DNA of 64,000 nucleotides from Pararobbsia silviterrae (GCF_003628125.1 NZ_RBZU01000008.1:183748-247747); one strand, 5' to 3'; counted from the first letter of the stretch, positions 9,144-18,671 are shown. Numbers and translations are program-made. The notes: generated by a model from the sequence alone, not told the origin.

Positions 9144-9848
9144 CTAGTGGCCCAGATACGCGCGGCGCACATGCGGACTGTCGAGCAATTCCGCGCCCGT
9201 GCCGCTCAGCGTCACGGTGCCGTTCTCGAGGACATATCCGCGATCGGCGAGCTTCAGCGTATGGAACACGTTCTGTTCGACGAGCAGCACGGTGACGCCG
9301 CTCTGCGCCACGCGCCGCACGACGTCGAACATCTGCTCGACGAGCAACGGAGACAGGCCCAGCGAAGGCTCGTCGAAGATCAGCAGCCGGGGCGCGGACA
9401 TCATGCCGCGCGCGATCGCGACCATCTGCTGTTCGCCGCCCGACAGCGAGCCCGCGCGCTGGGCGAGGCGTTCGCGCACGCGCGGAAACAGCGTGAGCAC
9501 GTCTTCGAGACGCTCGCGCCGTTGCGCACGCGCGCTGTGCTTGAACGCACCCATAAGCAGGTTTTCCTCGACGGTGAGGAATGGAAAGAGCTGGCGTCCT
9601 TCGGGAATCATCGTGATGCCGCGCGCCACGATCGCGTGGGGCGCGAGATTCGCGATGGGTTCGCCGTCGAATTCGATGCTGCCGTCACGCGCGCGCACGA
9701 TGCCGCAGAGCGTCTTGAGCGTCGTGGTCTTGCCCGCGCCGTTCGCGCCGATGACCGTGACGATTTCGCCTTCGCCGACGTCGAGCGACACGTCGCGCAA
9801 GACTTCGCTTTTGCCGTAGCCGGCCGATACGTTACGCAGCTTGAGCAT
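9144..9848 (-). CDS. ABC transporter ATP-binding protein, LivF type
   Basis: The 234-residue product is a LivF-type ATPase of a branched-chain-amino-acid-family (HAAT) importer. Walker A is GANGAGKTT near residue 34, the signature is LSGGEQQM near 137, and Walker B is LLIFDEPSLGLSP near 155. The usual ending HVRRAYLGH is intact. Its start lies inside the end of the fused LivM-LivG gene, with a 17-base overlap, indicating coupled translation. It would act at the cytoplasmic face together with the fused subunit. The neighbouring cupin dioxygenase suggests an aromatic substrate rather than amino acids. Confidence 0.92.
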   Translation of the reverse strand: MLKLRNVSAGYGKSEVLRDVSLDVGEGEIVTVIGANGAGKTTTLKTLCGIVRARDGSIEFDGEPIANLAPHAIVARGITMIPEGRQLFPFLTVEENLLMGAFKHSARAQRRERLEDVLTLFPRVRERLAQRAGSLSGGEQQMVAIARGMMSAPRLLIFDEPSLGLSPLLVEQMFDVVRRVAQSGVTVLLVEQNVFHTLKLADRGYVLENGTVTLSGTGAELLDSPHVRRAYLGH

Positions 9849-11616
9849 CGCGATACCCCGTGCCGAGATAGGCTTCGATGACTTGCGGATCGTTGACCAC
9901 GTCGGACGGCGTACCGTCGCGCAGCATGCGCCCCGCGTTGATGACGATGATTCGATCCGAGAGCGCCATCGTCGCTTGCATCATGTGTTCGATCATCAGG
10001 ACCGCGACGCCCGCGTCGCGGATGCGGCGCACCATCTCGATGGCGCGCGCGATATCCGCGGGGTTGAGGCCGGCCATGACTTCGTCGAGCAGCAAGACGG
10101 TCGGGCGCGTTGCGAGGGCGCGCGCGACTTCGAGCCGCTTCATGCCGCCCACCGTCAGGCTTCGCGCTTCGACGTCGAGCAGGGCGGTGAGGTCCGTGAG
10201 TACCGCGACTTCGCGCGCGACCGCTTCGGCCTGCTCACGCGAGGCCGTATGCATGAAGGCGCCTAGCATGATGTTTTCGAGGACCGAGAGACCCGCGAAC
10301 GGCTGGGCGATCTGAAACGTTCGCCCGACGCCGTGCCGCGCGAATTCATCGGGCCGATGCGGGAGGGCCCACGAGCCGTCGGCGAGCCTGACCTTGACGG
10401 CGCCCGTGTCCGGGTGAATGAAGCCCGACAACTGATTGAAGACGGTCGTCTTGCCCGCGCCGTTCGGGCCGATCACGCCGAGAATCTCGCCGGCATGCAG
10501 CGTCAGCGATACATCGTCGGTCGCCACGAGTCCGCCGAAACGCTTGTGCAGATGCTCGGCGACGAGGATCGGCGTGCCGCGTTCGACGGGCACGGCCTTC
10601 AGGGCGATGTCGGCGACGGCGGGCGCCTCGCGTCGCGCGCCGGGCAGACGATCGATGATGCGCACCACGGCCGCGCCGAGGTGGCCGACGAGACCGCGCG
10701 GGATGAACAGCACGACGAGCACGAGCACGACGCCATAGACGAAGCCATGTGTGCCGTTGCCGAACGCGCTGAGCCAGCCGCGCGCGAGTTCGGCGGCGGG
10801 CAACACGAGCACCGTGCCCGCGATCGGCCCCGCGACGCTGCCGAGGCCGCCGATCAACGCGAACATCGCGACCTGGATCGACAAATCGAGCGAGAACGCG
10901 GACGACGGATCGATGAAGGTCAGGTACATCGCGTGGAACGAACCGATCAGGCTCGTGAGCATGGCGGACACGATCGCCGCCGCGATCTTGACCGCGACCG
11001 CGTTGACGCCGACGGCGCGCGCGGCATCTTCGCGCTCGCGCACGGCGATCAGATAGAAACCGAAGCGCGAGCGGCGGATCAGCCACGAGATCCAGAGCGT
11101 GAACACGAGAAAGCCGAAAGCCACGAGCATATAGGCCCACTTCTCGCGCATGATCATCCACTTGAGCCCGATATTGAGCGGCACGTTCTGCCCAGACGAA
11201 CCGCCGGTCCAGCTCTCTTCATGGATCGTCAGTAGGCGGCAGACTTCGAGAAACGCGATCGTGGCGAGTGCGAAGAACGGTCCGCGCAGGCGCAGCGTCG
11301 GATAGGCGATGATGATCGCCGCCACCGCGGACACGGCCGCGCCCGCAAACATGCCGATCCACGGCGAAATGCCGAACTGCGCGACCAGCAACGTCGCGAC
11401 GTAGCCGCCGATGCCGTAGAACACGGCATGCCCGAGCGAAAGCTGGCCCGCGAAGCCCCCTACGATGTTCCATGCGGTGGCCAGCGCGCCGAACACGCAG
11501 ACCTCGACCGCGAGGTGATAGACGAATGACGATTGAAACGCGAACGGTACGACGATCAGCGCGAGCAAGGCGAGCAGGCCGACATAACCGCGCGGGTGTG
11601 TGAGGTTCGGCAACAT
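9832..11616 (-). CDS. Fused ABC transporter permease and ATP-binding protein (LivM-LivG)
   Basis: A single 594-residue reading frame joins two proteins that are often separate. Residues 1 to about 325 form a LivM-type membrane permease with many hydrophobic segments, including the family motif [18 protein letters not shown]. Residues from about 345 onward form a LivG-type ATPase with Walker [10 protein letters not shown] near 383, signature region [15 protein letters not shown] and Walker [12 protein letters not shown]. The linker is charged and alanine-rich. Such fusions are known in the family. ATG 11616 has an AGGAG Shine-Dalgarno seven bases upstream. LivH lies just upstream, ten bases away, and LivF overlaps downstream, so one importer is encoded by four genes. 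Confidence 0.92.
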   Translation of the reverse strand: MLPNLTHPRGYVGLLALLALIVVPFAFQSSFVYHLAVEVCVFGALATAWNIVGGFAGQLSLGHAVFYGIGGYVATLLVAQFGISPWIGMFAGAAVSAVAAIIIAYPTLRLRGPFFALATIAFLEVCRLLTIHEESWTGGSSGQNVPLNIGLKWMIMREKWAYMLVAFGFLVFTLWISWLIRRSRFGFYLIAVREREDAARAVGVNAVAVKIAAAIVSAMLTSLIGSFHAMYLTFIDPSSAFSLDLSIQVAMFALIGGLGSVAGPIAGTVLVLPAAELARGWLSAFGNGTHGFVYGVVLVLVVLFIPRGLVGHLGAAVVRIIDRLPGARREAPAVADIALKAVPVERGTPILVAEHLHKRFGGLVATDDVSLTLHAGEILGVIGPNGAGKTTVFNQLSGFIHPDTGAVKVRLADGSWALPHRPDEFARHGVGRTFQIAQPFAGLSVLENIMLGAFMHTASREQAEAVAREVAVLTDLTALLDVEARSLTVGGMKRLEVARALATRPTVLLLDEVMAGLNPADIARAIEMVRRIRDAGVAVLMIEHMMQATMALSDRIIVINAGRMLRDGTPSDVVNDPQVIEAYLGTGYRDAQAA

Positions 11617-11626
11617 GGCGCCGCTC

Positions 11627-12499
11627 CTATTCCGATCCGCGACCCAGACCGAACAAGCCGGTCGGACGCAGCATGAGGATCAGCAGGAAGAGCGCGAAGT
11701 ACACGACTTCCTTGAGATCGGGAGAAATGTAATAGCCGGCGAAACTGTCGATCAGGCCGATGATCGCGGAGCCGACGAGCGCGCCGGCGAGGCTGCCGAG
11801 ACCGCCGAGCACGACGATCACGAAGGCCGTCAGCACGAAATACTGTCCGACCGTGGGAAACACCGGGTATTGCACGGCGAGCAGACAGGCGGCGATCCCC
11901 ACGAGCGCGGATCCGAGGCCGAACGCGAGCACGTAGGTGTTGTTCACGTTGACGCCCATCAGCGATGCCGCATAACGATGTTGGGACACCGCGCGAAACG
12001 CGCGCCCCGCATACGTGTGGTGGACGAACAGGTGAAAGCCGCCCGCGACGACGAGGGCCGTGACGAACGTGACGAGCTGGCCGCTCACGACGTTGATGCC
12101 GCCGAACTGAAGGTGTTCGGTGCCGACGCTCACATCGATCGGATGCACGTCGGCGCCGAAGATCATCAACGCGAGGTTCATCAACGCGGTCGATATGCCG
12201 ACCGTGGCGAAGATCTGAATATGGGCATCGGCCTGCAGCAAGCGCTGGATGACGAAGCGCTGGATCAAGGCGCCGATCGCGAAGAGCAGCAATGCGACGG
12301 GAAGCGCGGACAGATACGGGTGCAGACCGAGATGGGACGACAGCATCCATGTCGCGTACAAGCCGACCATCAGCAGCTCGCCATGCGCGAAATTGACGAC
12401 GCGTACCACTCCGAAAATCATCGTGAGCCCGATGCTGATGATCGCGTAGGCGCCACCGAGCAAGAGGCCGTTGATGAGTAGCTGCAGGGCAATCGACAT
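11627..12499 (-). CDS. ABC transporter permease, LivH type
   Basis: The 290-residue integral membrane protein is a LivH-type permease of a HAAT-family importer. It has about eight hydrophobic segments and the conserved early pattern LTMIFGVVRVVNFAHGE, followed by the loop AFRAVSQHRYAASLMGVNVN. The end, LILMLRPTGLFG, is typical. ATG 12499 gives the normal family N-terminus (MSIALQLLINGLLLGGAY) and has AGGA eight bases upstream; longer in-frame starts lack family similarity. It would form the membrane pore with the LivM half of the next gene. The gap to the upstream solute-binding protein gene is 221 bases, allowing differential expression. Confidence 0.92.
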   Translation of the reverse strand: MSIALQLLINGLLLGGAYAIISIGLTMIFGVVRVVNFAHGELLMVGLYATWMLSSHLGLHPYLSALPVALLLFAIGALIQRFVIQRLLQADAHIQIFATVGISTALMNLALMIFGADVHPIDVSVGTEHLQFGGINVVSGQLVTFVTALVVAGGFHLFVHHTYAGRAFRAVSQHRYAASLMGVNVNNTYVLAFGLGSALVGIAACLLAVQYPVFPTVGQYFVLTAFVIVVLGGLGSLAGALVGSAIIGLIDSFAGYYISPDLKEVVYFALFLLILMLRPTGLFGLGRGSE

Positions 12500-12720
12500 G
12501 TGAGGAATCCTGTCTTTGACGTGTGCCGACGTCGAGATGCGTGCAGGGCGGGGCGATTGGGCATCGATCTCGCACCGTGCGGCGTGAGAAATCGACGCGC
12601 ATCCGCCGTGTTGCCTGCGTTCGCGCGAATCGATCGTCGACGTCGTCGGCCGACGATCGATGTTCACGCGCCAAACGACTTCACGACTTCACGACGTCGG
12701 GGAAGCGGCGCCGTCAAGCG

Positions 12721-13932
12721 TCAATGCGCGGGCGCGATGGCTTTGGCCGTGGCGAGCGCATCGGGATAGATCGTGACGAGCTTGCCGTCCTGCCACTGCA
12801 TGACGTTGGTCGTCGCGAGCTCGTTCTGTCCGTTGTCGGCGAACTTGAAGCCCCAACCTGTCGCGGTCGAACCTTCGGGCTTCTGATAGGCGAGCACCGC
12901 GGCGCGGACCTTGTCCTTGTCGGTCGAGTGCGCGTTCGCGAGGATGTCGAGGAACGCCTTCACGCCGACGTAGGCAGCCAGGCTATGGCCCGAACGCGGC
13001 GCGTTGCCGTATTTCTTCTCGTATGCGGCGACGAAGGCGGACAGACCCGGTGCGCCCTTGTCGTTCATCGACGTTTGCGGGAAGTCGATATCGAAGGTGC
13101 CGTTCATGGCCGGGCCGATTGCCTTGGCCGTGTCCGCGAGCGAGTAACCGCCGCCCGCGCCGATTACGGCCTTCGGCTTGAACCCGGCCTGCGCCGCTTG
13201 CCGGAAGAACAGGATCGCATCGTTCTGATAGGCGGTCTGCAGCACGACGTCGACGTCGGCGCCCTTGAGCCGCAGGATCAGCGCGGACAGATCGACGCTC
13301 TTGGCCGAGTACGGCAGCACTTGCACGACGTTCAAGCCGAGCTTCTGCGCGCCTTCTTTCTGGAAGCCGCTCACGAGCGTCCCGTAGGGACCGTCTTCGG
13401 AGATGATCGCGATTTTCAGCGACTTCGGATCGACCTTGAGCTCGGGCGCGACGATGTGAACGACGGCGTCGAGCGATCGTTCAGCGAAATTCTTTGCGGT
13501 GGCGTTGCTGCGGAATACGTACTTGAAGCCGCGGCTCGTGATCGTGTCCGCGACCGCGCCGAGTTCGAAGAAGGGCACGCCCGCGAGTTCCGTGACCTGG
13601 GTGCCGCCCGTCGCGATGGCCGACGAATACGAGCCGAACACGGCCGCGACGTTTTCGACCGACGTCAATCGGCGTGCTTCGCCGACGGCCTGATTCGCGT
13701 CGACGGCATCGGCTTTCACGAGGACGACTTTGTCGCCATTGACGCCGCCTGCTGCGTTGCGTTCTTCGACGGCGAGTTCGACGCCGCGATAGCTCTCATC
13801 GCCGAGTAGCGCGAGTCCTCCGCTGAACGGGAACAGCGCACCGATCTTCAGATCGGCCGCGTGCGCGGCATTCACTGTGAATGCGGAAAGGCACGCGAGC
13901 GCGAGCAGCGCGCGTCTGGCAGTCCATGACAT
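12721..13932 (-). CDS. ABC transporter solute-binding protein (HAAT family)
   Basis: A 403-residue periplasmic binding protein of the Leu/Ile/Val-binding type. A signal peptide ends NAAHA with probable cleavage after A25, then ADLKIGALFPFSGGLALLGD begins the mature domain. The segment AAVFGSYSSAIATGG corresponds to the usual ligand-contact loop. ATG 13932 has AGGAG nine bases upstream. It is the first gene of a minus-strand operon encoding an importer and aromatic-ketone enzymes, so the ligand may be an acetophenone-like compound; this is inference from the cupin gene. Upstream are a promoter and two LacI-type operator candidates. Confidence 0.92.
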   Translation of the reverse strand: MSWTARRALLALACLSAFTVNAAHAADLKIGALFPFSGGLALLGDESYRGVELAVEERNAAGGVNGDKVVLVKADAVDANQAVGEARRLTSVENVAAVFGSYSSAIATGGTQVTELAGVPFFELGAVADTITSRGFKYVFRSNATAKNFAERSLDAVVHIVAPELKVDPKSLKIAIISEDGPYGTLVSGFQKEGAQKLGLNVVQVLPYSAKSVDLSALILRLKGADVDVVLQTAYQNDAILFFRQAAQAGFKPKAVIGAGGGYSLADTAKAIGPAMNGTFDIDFPQTSMNDKGAPGLSAFVAAYEKKYGNAPRSGHSLAAYVGVKAFLDILANAHSTDKDKVRAAVLAYQKPEGSTATGWGFKFADNGQNELATTNVMQWQDGKLVTIYPDALATAKAIAPAH

Positions 13933-13977
13933 GGGGTTGTCTCCTAGTTTTTAGTGCCGTCTTCAATTGGGGAAGGA

Positions 13978-13993
13978 TTTGAAGCGTTTCATT
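13978..13993. promoter_or_regulatory. Candidate LacI-type operator, proximal copy
   Basis: TTTGAAGCGTTTCATT is an imperfect copy of the palindrome at 14055-14070, with the central CG and GAA half-sites expected of LacI-family operators. It lies 46 bases before the start codon of the solute-binding protein gene, in its 5' leader. Centres of the two copies are 77 bases apart, a distance that would allow looping by a tetramer or cooperative binding. Confidence 0.5.
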
Positions 13994-14054
13994 TTGTATG
14001 TAAAAAGAAGCGAAAAATCCATCTTTCAACTGTAATAGTGCGGTACTTCTCTGT

Positions 14055-14098
14055 TTTGAAGCGCTTCAAATGTAGGTCGAACATCGGGTGATGGTCAA
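14055..14098 (-). promoter_or_regulatory. Promoter with overlapping LacI-type palindromic operator
   Basis: On the minus strand a -35 element TTGACC (14093-14098, five of six) and a -10 element TACATT (14069-14074, four of six) are separated by 18 bases. A perfect 16-bp palindrome TTTGAAGCGCTTCAAA (14055-14070) overlaps the end of the -10 box and the expected start site. A protein bound there should block transcription of the solute-binding protein operon. The sequence fits the general LacI-family consensus (symmetry about a central CG). Two LacI proteins are encoded in this window, at 5119-6129 and 32730-33794; the nearer one lies at the operon's far end and is the first candidate. Confidence 0.6.
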
Positions 14099-14218
14099 CC
14101 TAGGGTTTCTGCGGTGTCGAGACAGGGCGCGACGACAATGCCGTGCGCGGTACGGCCTGTCGACCGCCCGCTTGCGCGCGTCGTCATCGACCGATGCGAC
14201 CCGCCTCGATGCCTTCTG

Positions 14219-14887
14219 TTACTGAAGCAGGTCACGGATGGCTTCGCCCACGCCGGTGGCCGATTGCGGATTCTGGCCGGTCACGAGATGACCATCGACC
14301 GAGACCGCGCGTGTCCAGTCCGCGCCGGGCTGCATAGCGGCGCCGCGCTGCGCGAGCGTGCTCGACAGCAGAAACGGCACGATCTGCGTGAGGCCGACGG
14401 CCTCTTCTTCCGAGTCGGTGAACGCGGCGACCTTGCGTCCCTTGACGAGGTAGGTGCCGTCGCTCAACGTCACGTTGACCAACGCGGCGGGGCCGTGACA
14501 CACGGCGCCCACGATGCCGCCCGCTTCCCAGACCTCGCGGGTTTTCTCATTGACGGCCGCGCTCGTCGGGAAGTCCCACATCGCGCCGTGACCGCCCGCG
14601 AAAAAGATCGCGGAGTACGCGCTCGAATCGATGTCGGCCAGTGCCTTCGATTGCGCGATCGATGCGCGGAACGACGCGTCGTTCCAATAGCGCGCGTTGA
14701 TCGGATCGTCGAGATCGAGGCCGTCGACGGGCGGTTCGCCGCCCTGGATCGACGCGAACTCGACGCGAATGCCGGCTGCGTCGAGCACCGCGAGCGGATG
14801 CGTGACTTCGGACAGATAGAAGCCCGTCGGCTTGCCGCTTGCGCCCTTTGTGCCGTGACTGGTCATGACGAAGAGAACAGGTTTCAT
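14219..14887 (-). CDS. DJ-1/PfpI-family protein (glyoxalase III/Hsp31-like)
   Basis: The 222-residue product is a class I glutamine-amidotransferase-like protein of the DJ-1/PfpI superfamily. The nucleophile elbow GAVCHGPAAL places the reactive cysteine at residue 130 and the following histidine at 131. The N-terminal acidic segment and FFAGGHGAMWDF fit the group that includes glutathione-independent glyoxalases and stress chaperones. ATG 14887 begins the family N-terminus MKPVLFVMTSHG. It lies next to an Old Yellow Enzyme on the same strand, 142 bases away, suggesting a shared role against reactive electrophiles such as methylglyoxal or enones. Glyoxalase or protease activity cannot be separated by sequence alone. 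Confidence 0.85.
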   Translation of the reverse strand: MKPVLFVMTSHGTKGASGKPTGFYLSEVTHPLAVLDAAGIRVEFASIQGGEPPVDGLDLDDPINARYWNDASFRASIAQSKALADIDSSAYSAIFFAGGHGAMWDFPTSAAVNEKTREVWEAGGIVGAVCHGPAALVNVTLSDGTYLVKGRKVAAFTDSEEEAVGLTQIVPFLLSSTLAQRGAAMQPGADWTRAVSVDGHLVTGQNPQSATGVGEAIRDLLQ

Positions 14888-15029
14888 GGTGATGGCGTCG
14901 TGAGAAAAAGGGAGCGTGGAACACACACGGGGTGCGACGAAGCGCGAACGGTCTGGATTGAGCGGTGCGTTCGCGCGGCGCGGGTCCCGGCCGATGTGTG
15001 TCGGATCGAGTTGCTGTTCAGGTCGCTGT

Positions 15030-16139
15030 TCAGGCCGCGGCTTGGCCCGTGTAATGCGGGTAGTCGAGATACCCGCGCGCGTCGCCGCCGTAGTACGTGG
15101 CCGGGTCGACTTCGGCGATGGGCCAGCCGTGCCGCAGACGCTCGACGAGATCGGGATTCGCGATATAGGGCGCGCCGAACGCGGCGAGATCGATCGTGCC
15201 GCGTTCGACGAGTTGCGTGGCTTTGTCGAAGTCGAGCCCGCCGGCCAGAATCAGCGTACCGCGATAGGCCTCGCGGAATCGTTCGAGAAAGCCTTCGGGC
15301 ATCGCGGGGGCGCCGCGGCTCGCTTGATCCATGATGTGCACGTACGCAATCTTGCGCGCGCCGAGTTCACGCGCGAGATAGAGAAACGTGTCGGCCTCTC
15401 CGTCGAAGTCGCCGAGTTCGTGAAGCCGGCCGAACGGCGAGAGCCGAATGCCGACCCGCTCGCGACCGATCGCCGCGATGCATGCATCGACGACGTCGAG
15501 TGCGAAGCGCGCGCGATGCTCGACCGTGTTGCCGCCATAGCGATCGGTTCGGTCGTTGACCGCGCCATTGATGAACTGCTCGACCAGATAGCCGTTCGCG
15601 CCGTGAATTTCGACGCCGTCGAAGCCCGCGTCGACGGCACGTCGCGCAGCATTGGCGAAGTCGCCGACGACGCGCGGAATCTCATCGAGCGCGAGTGCGC
15701 GCGGCGTGCTTGCAGTCACGAAGGCGGGCTGGCCCGCTTCGTCGTAGCCGAACGCGGCACTGTGGGCCGCTTGCTTCGACGTCGAGCTGACCGGTGCGCC
15801 GCCGCCCGGCTGAAGCGATACGTGACTCATGCGGCCGACGTGCCAGATCTGCGTAAAGATCGTGCCGCCCGCGTCGTGGACCGCATCGGTGACATGACGC
15901 CATGCCGATACTTGCGCGTCGTTCCACAGACCCGGGCAATCGACGAAGCCGTTGCCTTCGGGGCTGATCGGCGTGCCTTCCGTGACGATCAGGCCCGCGC
16001 TCGCGCGTTGCGCGTAGTAGCGCATGGTGTCTTCGGTGGGGATGTTGCCCGGCGCGCGTGCGCGCGTCATCGGGGCCATCACCACGCGGTTTCTCAAGGG
16101 GCGGCCCGAGAGGTCGTATGCGTCAAACAATGTCGTCAT
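15030..16139 (-). CDS. nemA: Old Yellow Enzyme-family alkene reductase (NemA-like)
   Basis: A 369-residue FMN-dependent NADH:flavin oxidoreductase of the Old Yellow Enzyme family. The substrate-anchoring pair appears as H179 and N182 in EIHGANGYL, followed by the family hallmark DRTDRYGG. The N-terminal FMN-binding segment is NRVVMAPMTRARA, and the C-terminal phosphate-binding region is LAAFGAPYIANPDLVERL. These enzymes reduce activated C=C bonds, nitroaromatics or N-ethylmaleimide in the cytoplasm. ATG 16139 has AGGA upstream. A LysR gene is divergently transcribed from the other side of a 144-base gap and is the likely regulator. The symbol reflects family resemblance, not a proven substrate. 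Confidence 0.9.
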   Translation of the reverse strand: MTTLFDAYDLSGRPLRNRVVMAPMTRARAPGNIPTEDTMRYYAQRASAGLIVTEGTPISPEGNGFVDCPGLWNDAQVSAWRHVTDAVHDAGGTIFTQIWHVGRMSHVSLQPGGGAPVSSTSKQAAHSAAFGYDEAGQPAFVTASTPRALALDEIPRVVGDFANAARRAVDAGFDGVEIHGANGYLVEQFINGAVNDRTDRYGGNTVEHRARFALDVVDACIAAIGRERVGIRLSPFGRLHELGDFDGEADTFLYLARELGARKIAYVHIMDQASRGAPAMPEGFLERFREAYRGTLILAGGLDFDKATQLVERGTIDLAAFGAPYIANPDLVERLRHGWPIAEVDPATYYGGDARGYLDYPHYTGQAAA

Positions 16140-16283
16140 GTCGCGTCCTGTCCTATGCGATTGCCGCAGCGCCGATCACGCAGACGCCGCTTTTAGACTT
16201 CGATTTTGACGCCGGGGGATTGTGCTTCCTAGCCCGTACAATGGAATATCATCTGTGAATCAATTTCAGGAATCCCGGCGAGC

Positions 16284-17186
16284 ATGGACAGTCGAAGCGG
16301 CGAGATGCGCGTCTTTACGCGGGTGGTCGAATCCGGCAGCTTTTCGGCGGCGGGCAAGGCGATGCGTTTGACGCCGTCGGCCGTCAGCAAGGTCATCAGC
16401 CGGCTTGAGGAGCGGCTCGGCGTATTGCTGTTTCAGCGCTCGACGCGGCATCTCGCGGTGACGGCCGAAGGCCGGCTGTTCTATGACAGTTGCGTGCGCA
16501 TTCTCGACGATATCGACGAGGCCGAGCAGGGCATTTCCGACGATACGTCCACGCCGCACGGCGCGTTGCGCATCAACGTGTCGATCCCGATGGGCACGCA
16601 TTACATCGTGCCGCTGATTCCGACGTTCACGGCGCGCTATCCGGGAATTCGCGTCGATTTGTCGCTGACCGACGCCGTCGTCGATCTGCAGCGCGAAAAC
16701 GTCGATGTCGCGGTTCGCACGGGGCCGCTATCGGACGCGAGTTTTCGCGCGCGCAAACTGGGGTCGACGGGCCGCGCGGTGGTGGCCGCGCCGAGTTATC
16801 TCGACGCGCACGGCGTACCGCAGACGCCCGAGGATCTCGTCAAGCACCGGTGTTTCAACTTCAATTTCCGTCGATCGATGGATGAATGGCCGTTCCGGAT
16901 CGACGGGCGGACGTTTCATTTTCCCGTGCGAGGCGATGTGTTGACGAACAACGGCGCGACGATGCGCCAGTTGACGCTCGCGGGACTCGGCATCAGCCGC
17001 CTCGGCTTGTTCCACATCAAGGACGATCTCGCGTCAGGGCGGCTGGTCGAACTGCTGCCCGCATTCAATCCGGGCGATATCGAGGATATCCATGTGATCT
17101 TCAGCAGCCAGCGCCATATGACGGCGCGTGTGCGCGTGTTCATCGATTTTCTCGTCGAAATGCTCGAACCGGCGTTGCGCGCATGA
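16284..17186 (+). CDS. LysR-family transcriptional regulator next to alkene reductase
   Basis: The 300-residue LysR protein has an N-terminal winged helix-turn-helix (MRVFTRVVESGSFSAAGKAM through about residue 60) and a C-terminal effector domain beginning with GALRINVSIPMGTHYIVPLI. It resembles the subgroup represented by DsdC/YhjC-like regulators whose first residues are MDSRSGEMRVF. It is divergent from the Old Yellow Enzyme gene, and the 144-base gap contains a TACAAT hexamer (16237-16242) that could serve as a -10 box for this gene. A redox or electrophile signal is plausible from context only. Confidence 0.9.
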   Translation: MDSRSGEMRVFTRVVESGSFSAAGKAMRLTPSAVSKVISRLEERLGVLLFQRSTRHLAVTAEGRLFYDSCVRILDDIDEAEQGISDDTSTPHGALRINVSIPMGTHYIVPLIPTFTARYPGIRVDLSLTDAVVDLQRENVDVAVRTGPLSDASFRARKLGSTGRAVVAAPSYLDAHGVPQTPEDLVKHRCFNFNFRRSMDEWPFRIDGRTFHFPVRGDVLTNNGATMRQLTLAGLGISRLGLFHIKDDLASGRLVELLPAFNPGDIEDIHVIFSSQRHMTARVRVFIDFLVEMLEPALRA

Positions 17187-17323
17187 GCGCCGGACCGCGG
17201 GTTTCGTCTTCACGGCTTGGACTACCGCGTCCGTATTCTGGCAATCCTGACAGCTACGCGCCATCTGGCGGTTGGAGACGATCACGTAGGCTCTGTGAAC
17301 TTTCGATGTCTTTGTGAACGTTC

Positions 17324-18568
17324 ATGCGTCGTGTCGTCTATCAGTTGCATCTTTGGATCGGGCTTGTTCTCGGTGTCTATTTCGCCTTTTTGGGGTTGAC
17401 CGGCAGCACGCTGGTCTTCAAGACGGAGATCGAACGCGCGCTCGCGCCCGATCTCTACGAAGTCGCCGTGCCTGCATCGTCCACGCGTGAGCGCATCGAT
17501 ACGCTGCTTGCCGGATTTCAACGTGCGCATCCGGGTGTCACGAGTTTTTCGGCGCGCTTGCCGCAGTCGCCCGACGATGCGCTGATCATCAATTACATTC
17601 CGGCCACGCCGCCCGATTGGCACGGCCCCACGATCAATCCGTATTCGCCTGTCGAACCCATGGTCTCGCAAGGACGCCACGATCGGCATGAAGTCTTTAT
17701 CGATCCTTATACGGGCAGGACGCTCGGCGATCATCTCGTCGGCGGGACGTTCTTTTACGTCGTGCATAACCTGCATGCGCACTTGCTGCTCGAAGGCTAC
17801 GGCTATGCGTTCCACACGTATGCGGTGCTGATTCTGTTCGTGCTCGTCGTATCGGGGTTGTGGCTCTGGTGGCCGTCGCTCACGCATTTTCGCAAGCAGT
17901 TCAAAGCGCGCACACGCATCAAATTCGGCGCGAGCTTCAAACGGATCGTCGTGGATCTGCACAATACGGCCGGCTTTTATGCGTTCGTCGTGTTGCTCGC
18001 GATTGTCACGACGGCCACGCTGCATTTCTGGCCCGGACCGGCCGAAGCGATTTTTCTGTCGGTGTCGAAAGGGCTGCATCGCCCGACGTCCGATACCGCG
18101 GAATTGACCACGCCATCGTCGGCACGGTGTACGCGAGACGTCGAAGCGGATCGCTATGAACGCGGCGTCGCGCGCGCGCGTTCCGCGGTACCCGGGCTGT
18201 CCGCGTTAGGCATCGATATCGATCCCGACACGACGACCGTGCTGCTCGGCGTTCAGGCGGATCATTTCGTTTCGCCTCGCTTGACGAGCGTGACGCTCTG
18301 CGGCTTGGACGGTCGCATCGAACAGGTGCAATCGCCGGCTTCGACACCGTTCGATACACGCATCGGAAACTGGGTGATGTTCGTGCACTTCGGGCAGTGG
18401 GGGCCCGGTATGGCGTTCTACGCGATCAAGGCGATCTGGTTCCTGACGGGACTCTGCCCGGCCATTCTGTTCGCTTCCGGGTGCACGATGTACGTGACGC
18501 GGCAAGGGGCGAAGCGCAAGAAGAAGCGCAGCGACGCGCGCGTGCTCGCCGGCGATCCGGCCGCTTGA
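17324..18568 (+). CDS. PepSY-associated transmembrane-helix protein
   Basis: A 414-residue inner-membrane protein of the PepSY-TM (PiuB-like) family, often linked to iron uptake or ferric-siderophore reduction. Four transmembrane segments are visible: residues about 8-30, 165-187, 213-234 and 366-388. Histidines in or near them (QLHLWIG, VVHNLHAHLL, DLHNTAGFY, FVHFGQWG) are the usual candidates for haem or metal coordination. Two soluble PepSY-like regions lie between the helices. The tail is very basic (AKRKKKRSDAR). It stands alone between a LysR gene and an epimerase gene, with no TonB receptor nearby, so its iron connection is family knowledge only. Confidence 0.85.
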   Translation: MRRVVYQLHLWIGLVLGVYFAFLGLTGSTLVFKTEIERALAPDLYEVAVPASSTRERIDTLLAGFQRAHPGVTSFSARLPQSPDDALIINYIPATPPDWHGPTINPYSPVEPMVSQGRHDRHEVFIDPYTGRTLGDHLVGGTFFYVVHNLHAHLLLEGYGYAFHTYAVLILFVLVVSGLWLWWPSLTHFRKQFKARTRIKFGASFKRIVVDLHNTAGFYAFVVLLAIVTTATLHFWPGPAEAIFLSVSKGLHRPTSDTAELTTPSSARCTRDVEADRYERGVARARSAVPGLSALGIDIDPDTTTVLLGVQADHFVSPRLTSVTLCGLDGRIEQVQSPASTPFDTRIGNWVMFVHFGQWGPGMAFYAIKAIWFLTGLCPAILFASGCTMYVTRQGAKRKKKRSDARVLAGDPAA

Positions 18569-18671
18569 GCGAGCGGGGAGGCGAGCAGCGTCGCGAAGTC
18601 TTGTTGTCGTAGCGAGAGGAAAAATCGCGGCGGTGCTACTGTGCTGTCGTCCCATTCGCGATTGACATCCC

